From Caldalkalibacillus thermarum (GTDB lineage: Bacteria; Bacillota; Bacilli; Caldalkalibacillales; Caldalkalibacillaceae), in NCBI RefSeq assembly GCF_014644735.1, contig NZ_BMKZ01000001.1, forward strand, positions 62,001 to 126,000: a stretch of DNA of 64,000 nt, in the 5' to 3' direction. Positions 11,655-21,234 of the stretch are shown in pieces. The notes beneath the pieces are model-generated. The model was not told where the DNA came from, made no database searches, and saw only the letters and a list, made by a program, of their open reading frames with translations. Each line of letters begins with the position of its first letter. The first letter of the stretch is position 1. The translations under genes and the position numbers were made by a program.

Positions 11655-13094
11655 TTGAGTCCCAAAACTATGATCGATAAAATTTGGGAGCAGCATGTGG
11701 TGGTGGAAGAAGAAAACAAACCCAGCCTGATTTATATTGATTTGCACCTGATTCACGAAGTCACATCTCCCCAGGCCTTTGAAGGCTTGCGGCTGGCCGG
11801 GCGCCGGGTGCGCCGGCCCGATTTGACCTTTGCCACGATGGACCACAATGTACCCACGGATGATCCCTTTTCCACCAAAGATGAGATTGCCGTCAAACAA
11901 ATGAAAACATTAACGGAGAACTGTAAGGAGTTTGGCATTCCTTTGGCCGACTTGCACAGTGAAGAACAAGGCATTGTCCATGTAATCGGACCTGAGCTGG
12001 GGCTCACCTTGCCGGGCAAAACCATTGTTTGCGGAGACAGCCACACCTCCACTCATGGCGCCTTTGGGGCCTTGGCCTTCGGCATCGGGACCAGTGAAGT
12101 GGAACATGTGCTGGCCACCCAGTGTCTGTGGCAAAAGCGCCCCCGGACCATGCGGATTAATATCACAGGCGAGCGCGGATTAGGCGTGATGGCCAAAGAT
12201 GTGATTTTAGGGTTGATCGCCACATATGGGGTAGACTTTGGCACGGGTTATGTGGTGGAATATGCCGGTCCCGTGATCAAAAATATGACCATGGAAGAGC
12301 GTATGACCATCTGTAACATGTCGATTGAATTTGGTGCCAGAGCCGGTTTAATCGCCCCAGATGAGACCACTTTTGAGTATCTCCGCGGGCGGCTTTATGC
12401 ACCTAAGGGAGAGGCCTTTGAACAGGCTGTGGAGGAGTGGAAAGCGCTGGCCACTGACGAGGGGGCCACATTTGATAAAGAAGTCACCTTTGATGTGTCT
12501 GACCTTGAGCCGCAGGTGACCTGGGGCACCAACCCTGGCATGGGCACCGGGATCAGCGGGGTCGTGCCAGATCCCAGCGATTTTGAAAGCGAAGTGGAAC
12601 AGCGGGCAGTTGCCCAGGCTCTGGAATATATGGGGCTGAAACCCGGGACTAAGATCACTGAGATTCCCGTCGATTATGTCTTTATCGGTTCGTGTACCAA
12701 CTCCCGCATTGAGGATTTGCGGGAAGCGGCCCGCATTGTGAAAGGGCGCAAGGTGGCACCTGGTGTAACGGCACTTGTCGTCCCCGGTTCCAAAAAAGTG
12801 AAGCGGCAAGCAGAGGAAGAGGGATTGCACCATATCTTTATCGAGGCTGGTTTTGAGTGGAGAGGAGCAGGATGCAGCATGTGCCTGAGCATGAACCCCG
12901 ATGTGGTTCCGCCTGGCAAGCGGTGTGCTTCCACTTCTAACCGCAATTTTGAAGGCCGCCAGGGCCGAGGCGCTAGAACCCATTTAGTCAGCCCGGCGAT
13001 GGCTGCTGCTGCAGCTGTGTTTGGTCATTTTGTCGATGTACGTGAACTAGATGTGACAAGGAGGGATCAGCATGGAGCCCCTCATTCGGCATAG
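11655..13094 (+). CDS. leuC: 3-Isopropylmalate dehydratase, large subunit
   Basis: Aconitase-family 4Fe-4S enzyme subunit that with LeuD isomerises 2- to 3-isopropylmalate; 479 residues. The Fe-S cysteines are recognisable in [17 protein letters not shown] (about 340-356) and [13 protein letters not shown] (about 401-413); DHNVPT and [23 protein letters not shown] mark the substrate site. The start is TTG 11655 behind AGAGGTGATC. The end overlaps leuD by 23 bases. Confidence 0.96.
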   Translation: MSPKTMIDKIWEQHVVVEEENKPSLIYIDLHLIHEVTSPQAFEGLRLAGRRVRRPDLTFATMDHNVPTDDPFSTKDEIAVKQMKTLTENCKEFGIPLADLHSEEQGIVHVIGPELGLTLPGKTIVCGDSHTSTHGAFGALAFGIGTSEVEHVLATQCLWQKRPRTMRINITGERGLGVMAKDVILGLIATYGVDFGTGYVVEYAGPVIKNMTMEERMTICNMSIEFGARAGLIAPDETTFEYLRGRLYAPKGEAFEQAVEEWKALATDEGATFDKEVTFDVSDLEPQVTWGTNPGMGTGISGVVPDPSDFESEVEQRAVAQALEYMGLKPGTKITEIPVDYVFIGSCTNSRIEDLREAARIVKGRKVAPGVTALVVPGSKKVKRQAEEEGLHHIFIEAGFEWRGAGCSMCLSMNPDVVPPGKRCASTSNRNFEGRQGRGARTHLVSPAMAAAAAVFGHFVDVRELDVTRRDQHGAPHSA

Positions 13095-13710
13095 AGGTTT
13101 AGTGGCACCATTAGATAAAGTGAATGTGGATACGGACCAGATCATTCCCAAACAATTTTTAAAGCGTATCGAACGCACAGGTTTCGGACAGTTTCTGTTT
13201 TATGACTGGCGCTATTTGGATGACGGGTCGCCCAACCCCCAATTTACCTTGAATGAAACCAGGTATCAGGGTGCCAGTATCTTGCTCACCCGTCACAATT
13301 TCGGGTGTGGCTCCTCTCGCGAGCATGCCCCGTGGGCACTCTTGGATTACGGGTTTAAGGTGATCATTGCGCCCTCCTTTGCCGATATCTTTTATAATAA
13401 CTGCTTTAAAAACGGTATTTTGCCCATTACCCTGGATGAAAAGGAAGTCGACCAGTTGTTTAAGCGGACATTGGCCACCGAAGGATATGAACTAACTGTA
13501 GATCTTGAGAAGCAGGAGATCTATGATCAAGCAGGATGGAAAACGTCGTTTACAACGGACCCTTACCGTCGGGAGATGTTGCTCAAAGGATTGGATGACA
13601 TTGGTGTAACGGAGTTATATGCCGAAGAGATTGCTCGCTATGAACAAACCAAACGCAAGACGTATCAATTAATTCACGGGCTTGAAGCAGGAAGCCAAAG
13701 TTCCACTTAA
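13072..13710 (+). CDS. leuD: 3-Isopropylmalate dehydratase, small subunit
   Basis: Swivel-domain partner of LeuC, 212 residues. The family pattern is clear: [15 protein letters not shown] near the start, [21 protein letters not shown] (about 82-102), and [13 protein letters not shown]. The ATG at 13072 has GGAGGGATC before it. Last gene of the ilv-leu operon; no strong terminator was seen in the next 90 bases. Confidence 0.95.
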   Translation: MEPLIRHRGLVAPLDKVNVDTDQIIPKQFLKRIERTGFGQFLFYDWRYLDDGSPNPQFTLNETRYQGASILLTRHNFGCGSSREHAPWALLDYGFKVIIAPSFADIFYNNCFKNGILPITLDEKEVDQLFKRTLATEGYELTVDLEKQEIYDQAGWKTSFTTDPYRREMLLKGLDDIGVTELYAEEIARYEQTKRKTYQLIHGLEAGSQSST

Positions 13711-13800
13711 TGAAGCAGATGGATGAAAAGCGGGTTGTTGATTAAACGGTAAAACGGCTTGGCTAAAACGGTCAACGGCTCTTTATCTTGCATGTATAGA

Positions 13801-13853
13801 TCACCCCCTCCGACCATAGACTAGGTAGAAATGGTGGTTCGGTGAGGGGGTGA
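13801..13853 (+). promoter_or_regulatory. Long hairpin covering the ytxC ribosome binding site
   Basis: TCACCCCCTC (13801-13810) and GAGGGGGTGA (13844-13853) are perfect complements, extended inward by CGACCAT with an imperfect ATGGT-GGTTCG. The right arm contains the only plausible ribosome binding site of the following gene, so the hairpin could mask translation initiation, or end transcription from the leu operon if imperfectly. Confidence 0.55.
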
Positions 13854-13854
13854 A

Positions 13855-14802
13855 TTGTTGTTTATTATTCAGTTTGAGCCAGGAGCGCATTCCCTGTGGA
13901 ATCAGGAATGGATGCTGTTTGTGGAGGATATGTACCAGTCGGTCAAATGGTTTGAACAATTGGATTTCGATGTTCAGTTTGAGTATACGCCTCAGACATT
14001 AACCCTTCGCTGTCTCAGCTATCCGGAGAGGCTGTCTACGGATGAAGCCCGCAGGATTTGGCAGCACGTGCTCGGCTCCTTGATAGCTGATTTTGTTGTG
14101 GATAAATTAGAGGATTTCCTGCTGGTGGACTTTATTCAGCATACTTATGGCTACCGCCAACTGCAAGAGCTTAGCCGCCTTTATCTCTATTGTGACCAGT
14201 TGCTCAACGCACGGGAAGATGAAGAGGACTTAGGATGGCTGGATGAAGATCAGGTAATGGAAAGAAAACAATTGATTTACCAGCAGGTGTATACCTATCT
14301 GAGTGATGCTGAGGCCCTTAATCTCCAGGGATTTTTCCAATTTAGACTGAAGGCGTATTGCCAGAAATTGATGGAGGCTATTGAATGTGCCATTGATGAA
14401 TACGTGCTGGACCAGGAGTATGATCGCTTTCTGCAATTATTGCGGTTGTTTGTCAGGTCCCAGATGCCTAAATGTGCTCTCCTGCATGTGGTGCACATTG
14501 GCCAGCACCTCTTCCATGTTTTTGATCAGAATAGTCACCCGGTGAGCCAAGAAAAACTGATGGAACGCCTCTCAGAATGGACGGGCTCCTTCACCAGCCA
14601 GGATGAATTAATCATCAGCGCTTTGATCAGTTATCTGCCACGCCGCATCATTTTGCACACCCCCTGCCCCGATCAACCGGTGATCCGCACCTTACAGCAC
14701 ATTTTCAGCGATCGGCTGACGCTTTGCACGGGTTGTGAGCAGTGCGACCAGTGGAAACGAGAGATACAGATTCAGTCACCAGAACTTGACTATCATGTTT
14801 AG
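13855..14802 (+). CDS. ytxC: YtxC-like putative sporulation protein
   Basis: A 315-residue protein resembling YtxC, which in Bacillus lies directly upstream of thrS, as here. The sequence has long amphipathic helices, an acidic middle (REDEEDLGWLDEDQ, about 121-134) and a C-terminal cluster CTGCEQCDQW (about 295-304) that could bind metal. No membrane segment is evident. The start is TTG 13855 (or the next TTG at 13858) behind GAGGGGG. The C-terminal end overlaps the -35 box of the thrS promoter. Biochemical function is unknown. Confidence 0.8.
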   Translation: MLFIIQFEPGAHSLWNQEWMLFVEDMYQSVKWFEQLDFDVQFEYTPQTLTLRCLSYPERLSTDEARRIWQHVLGSLIADFVVDKLEDFLLVDFIQHTYGYRQLQELSRLYLYCDQLLNAREDEEDLGWLDEDQVMERKQLIYQQVYTYLSDAEALNLQGFFQFRLKAYCQKLMEAIECAIDEYVLDQEYDRFLQLLRLFVRSQMPKCALLHVVHIGQHLFHVFDQNSHPVSQEKLMERLSEWTGSFTSQDELIISALISYLPRRIILHTPCPDQPVIRTLQHIFSDRLTLCTGCEQCDQWKREIQIQSPELDYHV

Positions 14803-14814
14803 GACCGTTATAAT
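14786..14814 (+). promoter_or_regulatory. Sigma-A promoter of thrS
   Basis: TTGACT at 14786-14791 and TATAAT at 14809-14814 with a 17-base spacer, partly inside the 3' end of ytxC. Confidence 0.85.
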
Positions 14815-14820
14815 ACAAAA

Positions 14821-15150
14821 TTAAATTGGATGTTATCATCAATGCGTTATAGTCGATAACAGCGATGAGGAGGACATGAACCATTCTCCCCTCTCTTTGC
14901 CAGAGAATGGAGCCGCAGGCTGGAAGCTCCTAAAGAGAGAAGAATGGTTTACCCCCTCCAGAGCTGCTGCGGGGAAATGACTGCCTTGAGGTCAGAGTAA
15001 CTGCAGCCGGGCCATCCCGTTACGATGCAGAGCATGAAGCAGGCCGTGCTTGAGAGCGTGTATCAAGCAATGCTTGAGCGGCTTGTTTCATGGAATTAGG
15101 GTGGAACCACGACGATGCTCGTCCCTAAGAGGGGGGCGAGTTTTTTGTTT
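14821..15150 (+). promoter_or_regulatory. Threonine T-box leader (ACC specifier)
   Basis: The leader shows the T-box sequence AGGGTGGAACCACG at 15098-15111 and a terminator pairing CTCGTCCC (15118-15125) with GGGGGGCGAG (15131-15140), followed by six T. On the 3' side of stem I the specifier loop has ACC at 14951-14953, a threonine codon, in agreement with the gene downstream. Uncharged tRNA-Thr should promote read-through into thrS. Confidence 0.93.
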
Positions 15151-15212
15151 GTCTCCAAATGGATCTGTTCTCGCCATGTTTAACAGTAATCATTTGAGGA
15201 GGAGTGGTGACC

Positions 15213-17150
15213 GTGTCAGCTGTATCTGTTGTTTTACCTGATGGCGCACAAAAAGAAGTGGAGCAAGGCAGCACGATTGAGGATGTAGCTGCTAAAATCA
15301 GCCCTGGATTAAAAAAGAAAGCCATTGCTGGAAAAATAAACGGCAAACTTGTTGATCTCTCCACCCCTGTCCAGGAGGGAGACCAGGTGGAAGTGGTCAC
15401 GATTGATTCGGAAGAAGGTCTGGAAGTATTGCGACACAGTACAGCCCATCTCATGGCTCAAGCCGTCAAACGGCTCTACGGATCTGACAAAGTGAAACTG
15501 GGTGTTGGCCCCGTCATTGAAAACGGATTTTACTATGATATGGATCTGCCTGAGTCCCTTTCCCAGGACGATCTGGCCAAAATTGAAGCTGAAATGAAGA
15601 AAATTGTCCAGGAAGATCTTCCGATCAAACGGCGGGTAGTCTCCCGGGAAGAGGCTCTGCGCTTGTATGAAGAGATTGGGGATCAATACAAACTGGAGCT
15701 GATCCGGGAGCTTCCCGAGGATGAGGAAATCACTATTTACGAGCAAGGGGAATTTTTTGATTTGTGCCGCGGTCCCCATGTGCCTTCCACCGGCAAGCTG
15801 AAAGTGTTTAAGCTATTGAGTGTATCCGGGGCATACTGGAGAGGCGATTCGAATAACCCGATGCTGCAAAGAATATACGGAACCGCCTGGCCCAAACAAT
15901 CACAATTGGAAGAATACCTTAAACAGCTTGAAGAAGCGAAAGAACGGGATCATCGCAAATTGGGCAAACAATTGAAAATCTTTACCATGTCTCAGGAAGT
16001 GGGCCAAGGTTTGCCGTTATGGCTGCCAAACGGGGCAACGGTTCGGCGCATCATTGAACGCTATATTGTGGACCTTGAAGAAAAATGGGGTTATAAACAT
16101 GTTTACACCCCCCATTTGGCCAATGTGGAACTGTATAAAATTTCCGGCCACTGGGATCATTACCACGAAGATATGTATCCACCGATGAAAATGGATCATG
16201 AAGAGCTTGTCTTACGGCCGATGAACTGTCCGCACCATATGATGATTTACAAGGAAGAATTACGCAGCTACCGCAACCTGCCCTTGCGCATTGCCGAATT
16301 AGGCACCATGCACCGTTATGAAATGTCGGGAGCTTTAACAGGTTTGCAACGTGTACGCTCCATGACTCTTAATGATGCCCACATTTTCTGCCGGCCGGAC
16401 CAGATCAAATCTGAGTTTATCCGGGTGGTTCAACTGATGAACCATGTTTACAATGATTTCGGAATCAAGGATTACTATTTCCGGCTTTCCTATCGCGACC
16501 CGAACAATACGGAGAAGTATGTACAGAATGATGAGATGTGGGAAAAGGCACAAAGCATGCTGAAAGAAGCAATGGACGAGCTGGGGTATGAGTATGTGGA
16601 GGCAGAGGGTGAAGCTGCTTTCTACGGACCTAAATTAGATGTGCAAGTGCGTACCGCTTTGGGTAAAGATGAGACCTTGTCCACCATCCAGCTCGATTTC
16701 CACCTTCCAGAACGCTTTGAACTTGAGTATATCGGCGAAGACGGGCAACCCCACCGACCTGTGGTGATCCACCGCGGTGTGGTCGGTACAATGGAACGTT
16801 TTGTGGCTTTTCTGCTGGAATACTATAAAGGGGCTTTCCCGCTGTGGCTGGCTCCGGTACAAGCTAAGTTATTGCCGATTGCTTCCACTCATGTGGAATA
16901 TGCCGAAATGGTGGCAGATCAATTGCGGCAAGCAGGTATCCGCACCGAAGTGGATGCCCGGGATGAGAAAATCGGGTATAAAATCAGAGAAGCCCAGTTG
17001 CAAAAGATCCCTTACATGTTTGTCATCGGTGACAGGGAAATTGAAAACAAAACCTTGGCTGTCCGCAAGCGTGCCGAAGGGGATATTGGCGCCCGGCCGG
17101 TTAATGAAGTGATTGACATGCTGGTTGACGAAATTAAGAACAAACGGTAA
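15213..17150 (+). CDS. thrS: Threonine--tRNA ligase
   Basis: Class II aminoacyl-tRNA synthetase, 645 residues. Order: N-terminal TGS domain ([21 protein letters not shown]), the editing domain with [12 protein letters not shown] and the [10 protein letters not shown] region, class II catalytic core (motif 2 with [21 protein letters not shown]; zinc ligands including RPMNCPHHM), and C-terminal anticodon-binding domain (about 550-645). GTG codons at 15204, 15207 and 15213 are in frame. AGGAGG at 15197-15202 is best spaced for 15213, giving [11 protein letters not shown]. Controlled by the threonine T-box. Confidence 0.96.
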   Translation: MSAVSVVLPDGAQKEVEQGSTIEDVAAKISPGLKKKAIAGKINGKLVDLSTPVQEGDQVEVVTIDSEEGLEVLRHSTAHLMAQAVKRLYGSDKVKLGVGPVIENGFYYDMDLPESLSQDDLAKIEAEMKKIVQEDLPIKRRVVSREEALRLYEEIGDQYKLELIRELPEDEEITIYEQGEFFDLCRGPHVPSTGKLKVFKLLSVSGAYWRGDSNNPMLQRIYGTAWPKQSQLEEYLKQLEEAKERDHRKLGKQLKIFTMSQEVGQGLPLWLPNGATVRRIIERYIVDLEEKWGYKHVYTPHLANVELYKISGHWDHYHEDMYPPMKMDHEELVLRPMNCPHHMMIYKEELRSYRNLPLRIAELGTMHRYEMSGALTGLQRVRSMTLNDAHIFCRPDQIKSEFIRVVQLMNHVYNDFGIKDYYFRLSYRDPNNTEKYVQNDEMWEKAQSMLKEAMDELGYEYVEAEGEAAFYGPKLDVQVRTALGKDETLSTIQLDFHLPERFELEYIGEDGQPHRPVVIHRGVVGTMERFVAFLLEYYKGAFPLWLAPVQAKLLPIASTHVEYAEMVADQLRQAGIRTEVDARDEKIGYKIREAQLQKIPYMFVIGDREIENKTLAVRKRAEGDIGARPVNEVIDMLVDEIKNKR

Positions 17151-17165
17151 ATTCACCTTTAAAGC

Positions 17166-17195
17166 TTGACAGGTATCAGGCAAACATGGTAATAT
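17166..17195 (+). promoter_or_regulatory. Sigma-A promoter of infC-rpmI-rplT
   Basis: TTGACA at 17166-17171 and TAATAT at 17190-17195, spacer 18 bases. Confidence 0.75.
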
Positions 17196-17214
17196 CTCAT
17201 TTGTAACCGTATAT

Positions 17215-17330
17215 GGGACACAACAAGCAGAAGCGACCCGCTTCTCACCTGATCGACTGAAATGTTGGCAGGTTCATGAATGATAAGTGCTGAGGAGATT
17301 AATGCGGGCGACCTGTGCCCGCATTTTTTG
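17215..17330 (+). promoter_or_regulatory. L20-type ribosomal leader with terminator
   Basis: The leader of infC contains a 7-bp hairpin AGAAGCG/CGCTTCT (17229-17245), an ACCTG/CAGGT pairing (17247-17251 with about 17269-17273), and an intrinsic terminator AATGCGGGC (17301-17309) with GCCCGCATT (17317-17325) plus T run. This is the architecture of the Bacillus L20 leader, in which free ribosomal protein L20 stops transcription of its own operon. Assignment rests on position and structure. Confidence 0.8.
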
Positions 17331-17390
17331 ATGGGTGTGGTGCAAGCTCAAGTTGTGTGGTCCTTTAATCTTGATGGAGGTGTGAGGGTT

Positions 17391-17906
17391 ATTAGCAAGG
17401 AACATTTAGTAAATGAGAACATTCGCGCACGTGAAGTGCGGCTCATTGACGTGGATGGGAACCAGGTGGGAATTGTACCGCTCAAAAAAGCGCTGCAAAT
17501 GGCGCGAGATGCCAATCTTGATCTGGTCAACGTTGCACCGCAGGCCAAGCCCCCCGTTTGCCGGATCATGGATTATGGCAAATTCAAGTTTGAACAGCAG
17601 AAACGGGAGAGGGAAGCCCGCAAAAAACAAAAGGTGATCAACGTTAAAGAAGTGCGCTTTACCCCCAATATTGAAGAGCACGATTATAACACCAAAATGC
17701 GCAATGTGCAAAGATTCTTAAGCAAAGGGGATAAAGTGAAGTGTACCATCCGTTTCCGGGGCCGTCAAATTACCCACGCTGAACTGGGACGGGAGCTCTT
17801 AGAGCGCCTTGCCCAAGATGTTGCTGAAGTGGGGGTTGTGGAGAAAAAACCCTCAATGGATGGACGGAACATGATTATGTTCCTGGCCCCCAAGACCGAG
17901 AAATAA
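17391..17906 (+). CDS. infC: Translation initiation factor IF-3 (AUU start)
   Basis: IF-3 binds the 30S subunit and monitors start codons; 171 residues from the proposed start. N-domain ([20 protein letters not shown]...[16 protein letters not shown]), helical linker, then C-domain ([20 protein letters not shown]...MIMFLAP). The frame is open from ATG 17280, but that lies before the leader terminator. The expected N-terminus begins at [10 protein letters not shown], so the start is read as ATT at 17391, 10 bases after GGAGG (17376-17380). AUU starts are a known feature of infC, allowing IF-3 to repress its own translation. GTG 17382 is in frame but only 1 base from the RBS. Confidence 0.93.
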   Translation: MSKEHLVNENIRAREVRLIDVDGNQVGIVPLKKALQMARDANLDLVNVAPQAKPPVCRIMDYGKFKFEQQKREREARKKQKVINVKEVRFTPNIEEHDYNTKMRNVQRFLSKGDKVKCTIRFRGRQITHAELGRELLERLAQDVAEVGVVEKKPSMDGRNMIMFLAPKTEK

Positions 17907-17922
17907 GAAGGAGGATTTCATC

Positions 17923-18120
17923 ATGCCAAAAATGAAAACCAAACGCGCCGCTGTGAAGCGTTTTAAAAGAACTGCCACAGGCAAACTGAAACGTTCCCAT
18001 GCCTATACCAGCCACCTTTTTGCCAGCAAAACAGCAAAGCGCAAGCGCCAGCTGCGCAAACCTGCTCTGGTAAGCAAAGGGGACTACAAACGTTTGAAAG
18101 ACGTGCTGTATAACCTGTAA
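17923..18120 (+). CDS. rpmI: 50S ribosomal protein L35
   Basis: 65 residues, highly basic, with the family start [21 protein letters not shown] and C-terminal [17 protein letters not shown] 17923 follows AAGGAGG at good spacing. Second gene of the infC operon. Confidence 0.97.
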   Translation: MPKMKTKRAAVKRFKRTATGKLKRSHAYTSHLFASKTAKRKRQLRKPALVSKGDYKRLKDVLYNL

Positions 18121-18218
18121 GCAGGAACGTTGACTGTTTTTACTGTTTTTATAAGCGGATATAAGATGAACGAGATTTGATATAAGAAGACTTTAGTGTC
18201 ACAAGGAGGGAATGGACG

Positions 18219-18569
18219 ATGCCACGTGTAAAAGGTGGATATGCCACCCGTCGTCGTCGTAAAAAGATCTTAAAATTAGCCAAAGGTTATTTCGGTTCCA
18301 AACACCGTTTGTTTAGAACAGCTAATCAACAAGTGATGAAATCTTTGATGTATGCTTATCGTGACCGCCGTCAAAGAAAACGGGATTTCCGTAAATTGTG
18401 GATTACGCGCATCAATGCGGCGGCACGCCAGCACGGTTTATCTTACAGCCGTTTTATGCATGGCCTGAAGCAGGCTGGCATTGATATCAACCGTAAAATG
18501 CTGGCTGATCTTGCCGTCAATGATAAAGAAGCCTTTGCCCAGCTGGTGAGCAAGGTCAAAGGAGAATAA
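18219..18569 (+). CDS. rplT: 50S ribosomal protein L20
   Basis: 116 residues with the family start [24 protein letters not shown] and the RNA-binding C-terminal domain ([23 protein letters not shown]). Assembly protein of the 50S subunit and likely the repressor acting on the leader at 17215-17330. RBS AAGGAGGG precedes ATG. A terminator follows directly. Confidence 0.97.
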   Translation: MPRVKGGYATRRRRKKILKLAKGYFGSKHRLFRTANQQVMKSLMYAYRDRRQRKRDFRKLWITRINAAARQHGLSYSRFMHGLKQAGIDINRKMLADLAVNDKEAFAQLVSKVKGE

Positions 18570-18580
18570 TCGTTTGCCAG

Positions 18581-18613
18581 GCGCAACCTAAACACTTAGG
18601 GTTGCGCTTTTTT
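18581..18613 (+). terminator. Terminator of infC-rpmI-rplT
   Basis: GCGCAACC at 18581-18588 pairs with GGTTGCGC at 18600-18607, followed by six T. Confidence 0.92.
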
Positions 18614-18652
18614 AAGCATTGAAAAAAAGTGATGTATGGTTGTGGAATGGTA

Positions 18653-18682
18653 TGGTATAATAGTTAATGCAAACGGTTGCAT
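18653..18682 (+). promoter_or_regulatory. Extended -10 promoter with LacI-type operator for the GH31 gene
   Basis: TGG-TATAAT (TATAAT 18656-18661) is an extended -10 element. Immediately downstream, ATGCAAACGGTTGCAT (18667-18682) is a near-perfect palindrome with the central CG of LacI/GalR-family operators. Related sequences occur at 24019-24034, 24053-24068 and 24136-24151. A repressor bound here would cover the transcription start. Confidence 0.8.
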
Positions 18683-18757
18683 CACCCTCAAATTTTATTA
18701 TCTGCTAATTTTTTAAGGTGAAATGAAAACCTTTTAACCTACGAGAGGAGTGACCGC

Positions 18758-21160
18758 ATGAAAGGGAGCGAAGCCATTCATCCGAATAAAATCTCAGTAG
18801 AAAAAGGTATCACTCACTTCTATATCGGCCAAGTGACAGTGATGCGCCATGACAAGGCAAGTATCTACTTTAATTGCGGCCCGGCTCAAGTGTTATTGCG
18901 TTTTTTAAGCCCGAGTCTGTTCCGGGTGGTTCTAAATCCCTATGGAGAGGTGGACGAGAAAACCACCGATGCCGTATACAAACGTGACTGGCCGGAAGTT
19001 GAGCTGGATGTCAGCGAAGATGACGAATATTATCACTTGACAACGTCCCAGCTTAAGGTAAAAGTTCAAAAACGTCCTTTGCGCCTGGCTGTTTATACGC
19101 CTGAAGGAAAGGTCATTCATCAGGATGATCCCGTGCGGGGCATGGGATGGACCGAGCAGAAGCAGGTGTTTTGTCATAAAACCATGCACGGGGATGAGAA
19201 ATTTTATGGCTTTGGGGAGAAAGCAGGTTACTTAAATAAACGGGGCACCAGACAAATCATGTGGAACTCCGATGTCTATGCTCCCCATAATGAGGAAACC
19301 AATGCCTTGTATCAGTCCATTCCCTTTTTTACAAGTTTGAGTGAAAAAGGCGTGTACGGCCTTTTTCTCGATAACCCTGGCAAAACAATTTTTGATTTAA
19401 CTGGAGAAGAGAGCTACTCCTTCACAGCAGAAGCGGGCAAACTGGATTACTACTTTTTTTATGGCCAAGATTTGAAGGATGTGGTCAGCCAATATACGGA
19501 ACTGACAGGACGCATGCCCTTGCCGCCCAAGTGGGCCATTGGCTACCATCAGTCCAGGTACAGTTACCAGACAGAGGATGAAGTGCGGGAAGTGGCCCGG
19601 ACTTTCAGGGAAAAACAGATTCCTTGCGATGTGATTTATCTGGATATTCATTATATGGATGGTTACCGCGTCTTTACCTGGCATCCCGCTCGCTTTCCAA
19701 ACGCCCCCCAGTTAATTCAGGACCTGAGCCAACAAGGTTTTCATGTGATCCCCATTGTTGATCCTGGGGTGAAGAAAGACCCTTCTTACCGGGTATATCA
19801 GGAAGGGGTCAAACAGGATTATTTCTGCCGCTATCTGGAAGGGGATATCTATACGGGCGAGGTATGGCCTGGAGAGAGTGCTTTTCCGGATTTTACGGAA
19901 GAAAAAGTGCGCAAGTGGTGGGGGAAGCTCCATGCCCATTACACTGAAGCGGGGATTAAAGGCATTTGGAATGATATGAATGAGCCTGCTGTATTTAACG
20001 AGACAAAAACTATGGATGTGGATGTCATTCACAAGAATGACGGTGATCCCAAACCGCATAAAGAGCTGCATAATTTATACGGGTACTATATGAGCAAGGC
20101 GACTTACGAAGGATTGAAGGAATTGTTAGCAGGTGAACGGCCGTTTGTGGTGACCAGAGCCGGATATGCAGGCATTCAGCGTTATGCCGCGGTGTGGACA
20201 GGAGATAACCGCAGTTTTTGGGAACATTTGGCCATGTGTATCCCGATGTTTTTGAATATGGGCATCTCAGGACTCCCTTTTGTAGGCGCGGATATCGGTG
20301 GCTTTGCCCATCCGGCTAACGGCCCGCTTCTGGCCCGCTGGACACAGTTGGGGACTTTTACACCGTTTTGCCGCAATCATTCTGCTCTCGATGTGCCCCG
20401 CCAGGAACCGTGGGTATTCGGAGAAGAGATTGAGGCGATTTGCCGTCGTTATATTGAGCTCCGTTATCAATTACTGCCCCATTTGTATACTTTATTCTAT
20501 CAAGCTGCCGAGACCGGACTCCCGATTTTAAGGCCGCTGGTCATGGAGTTTCCGGATGATCCTTTGACCCACGATTTGGCCGACCAATTTATGGTGGGAG
20601 AGGATATCCTGGTTGCTCCGGTTTACCGGCCAGATATGCACGCCCGTGCGGTTTATCTGCCGCGCGGACAATGGATCAACTACTGGACGAAGGAAGAGGT
20701 AAGCGGCGGCCAATATGTCTTGGTTCCGACGCCTTTAGAGATCATGCCCATCTTTGTGAAGAAAGGGGCGATCATCCCCCACGGTGTCGTGGAGCAGTAT
20801 GTTGGGGAGAAACAGGGTGCGCCGTTGACCATGCATGTTTTTGGTCTGCATGGTGAACAGCGGTATACGTTGTATGAAGATGACGGATACAGTTTTGAGT
20901 ATGAAAAAGGATGCTATAACCTTGTGGAGTGGTGTGTCACTGAAGACTCAGGGAAGGTGACTGTCACCTATCAGCCTCACCATTACCAATATGACAGCGG
21001 GCGTAAGGAATGTCATCTTGTCTTGCATGGTGTGGACGGGGTGCAGGAAGTAAGGGGTAACACCGTGAAGGAATGGCAGTATGAACGGGAGCAGAAGCGG
21101 TTAACGGTGACGGTTGAAGCAGGATCTCATCCAGATACTTATGTGATTGACCTTAAATAG
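18758..21160 (+). CDS. Alpha-glucosidase, glycoside hydrolase family 31
   Basis: Retaining exo-acting enzyme releasing alpha-linked glucose from the non-reducing ends of maltodextrins; 800 residues, no signal peptide, so cytoplasmic. Order: N-terminal beta-sandwich (about 20-250, with FYGFGEKAGYLNKRG), (beta/alpha)8 barrel (about 265-590) and C-terminal beta domains. The nucleophile is D406 in GIWNDMNEPAVF; the acid/base is likely D483 in VWTGDNRSFWEH. The operator-bearing promoter upstream and the nearby MalEFG importer and neopullulanase place it in maltodextrin use. It is a separate transcription unit. Isomaltase or xylosidase specificity cannot be excluded from motifs alone. Confidence 0.93.
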   Translation: MKGSEAIHPNKISVEKGITHFYIGQVTVMRHDKASIYFNCGPAQVLLRFLSPSLFRVVLNPYGEVDEKTTDAVYKRDWPEVELDVSEDDEYYHLTTSQLKVKVQKRPLRLAVYTPEGKVIHQDDPVRGMGWTEQKQVFCHKTMHGDEKFYGFGEKAGYLNKRGTRQIMWNSDVYAPHNEETNALYQSIPFFTSLSEKGVYGLFLDNPGKTIFDLTGEESYSFTAEAGKLDYYFFYGQDLKDVVSQYTELTGRMPLPPKWAIGYHQSRYSYQTEDEVREVARTFREKQIPCDVIYLDIHYMDGYRVFTWHPARFPNAPQLIQDLSQQGFHVIPIVDPGVKKDPSYRVYQEGVKQDYFCRYLEGDIYTGEVWPGESAFPDFTEEKVRKWWGKLHAHYTEAGIKGIWNDMNEPAVFNETKTMDVDVIHKNDGDPKPHKELHNLYGYYMSKATYEGLKELLAGERPFVVTRAGYAGIQRYAAVWTGDNRSFWEHLAMCIPMFLNMGISGLPFVGADIGGFAHPANGPLLARWTQLGTFTPFCRNHSALDVPRQEPWVFGEEIEAICRRYIELRYQLLPHLYTLFYQAAETGLPILRPLVMEFPDDPLTHDLADQFMVGEDILVAPVYRPDMHARAVYLPRGQWINYWTKEEVSGGQYVLVPTPLEIMPIFVKKGAIIPHGVVEQYVGEKQGAPLTMHVFGLHGEQRYTLYEDDGYSFEYEKGCYNLVEWCVTEDSGKVTVTYQPHHYQYDSGRKECHLVLHGVDGVQEVRGNTVKEWQYEREQKRLTVTVEAGSHPDTYVIDLK

Positions 21161-21201
21161 ATGTTGCCATAAATGAAACATGGGGGACTGGCCATGGATG
21201 A

Positions 21202-21234
21202 GACATCGCCTCCTTAGCAGCTGGAGGCGATGTC
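21202..21234. terminator. Strong hairpin between convergent genes
   Basis: GACATCGCCTCC (21202-21213) and GGAGGCGATGTC (21223-21234) are perfect 12-bp complements around a 9-base loop. It overlaps the last codons of the minus-strand gene and lies 41 bases after the GH31 stop. It lacks a long T run, so it may be a weak bidirectional terminator or a 3'-end stabiliser. Confidence 0.6.

Noticed and set aside
17280..17390. infC start at ATG 17280
   Set aside because: It would translate through the L20 leader terminator and add residues that no IF-3 has.
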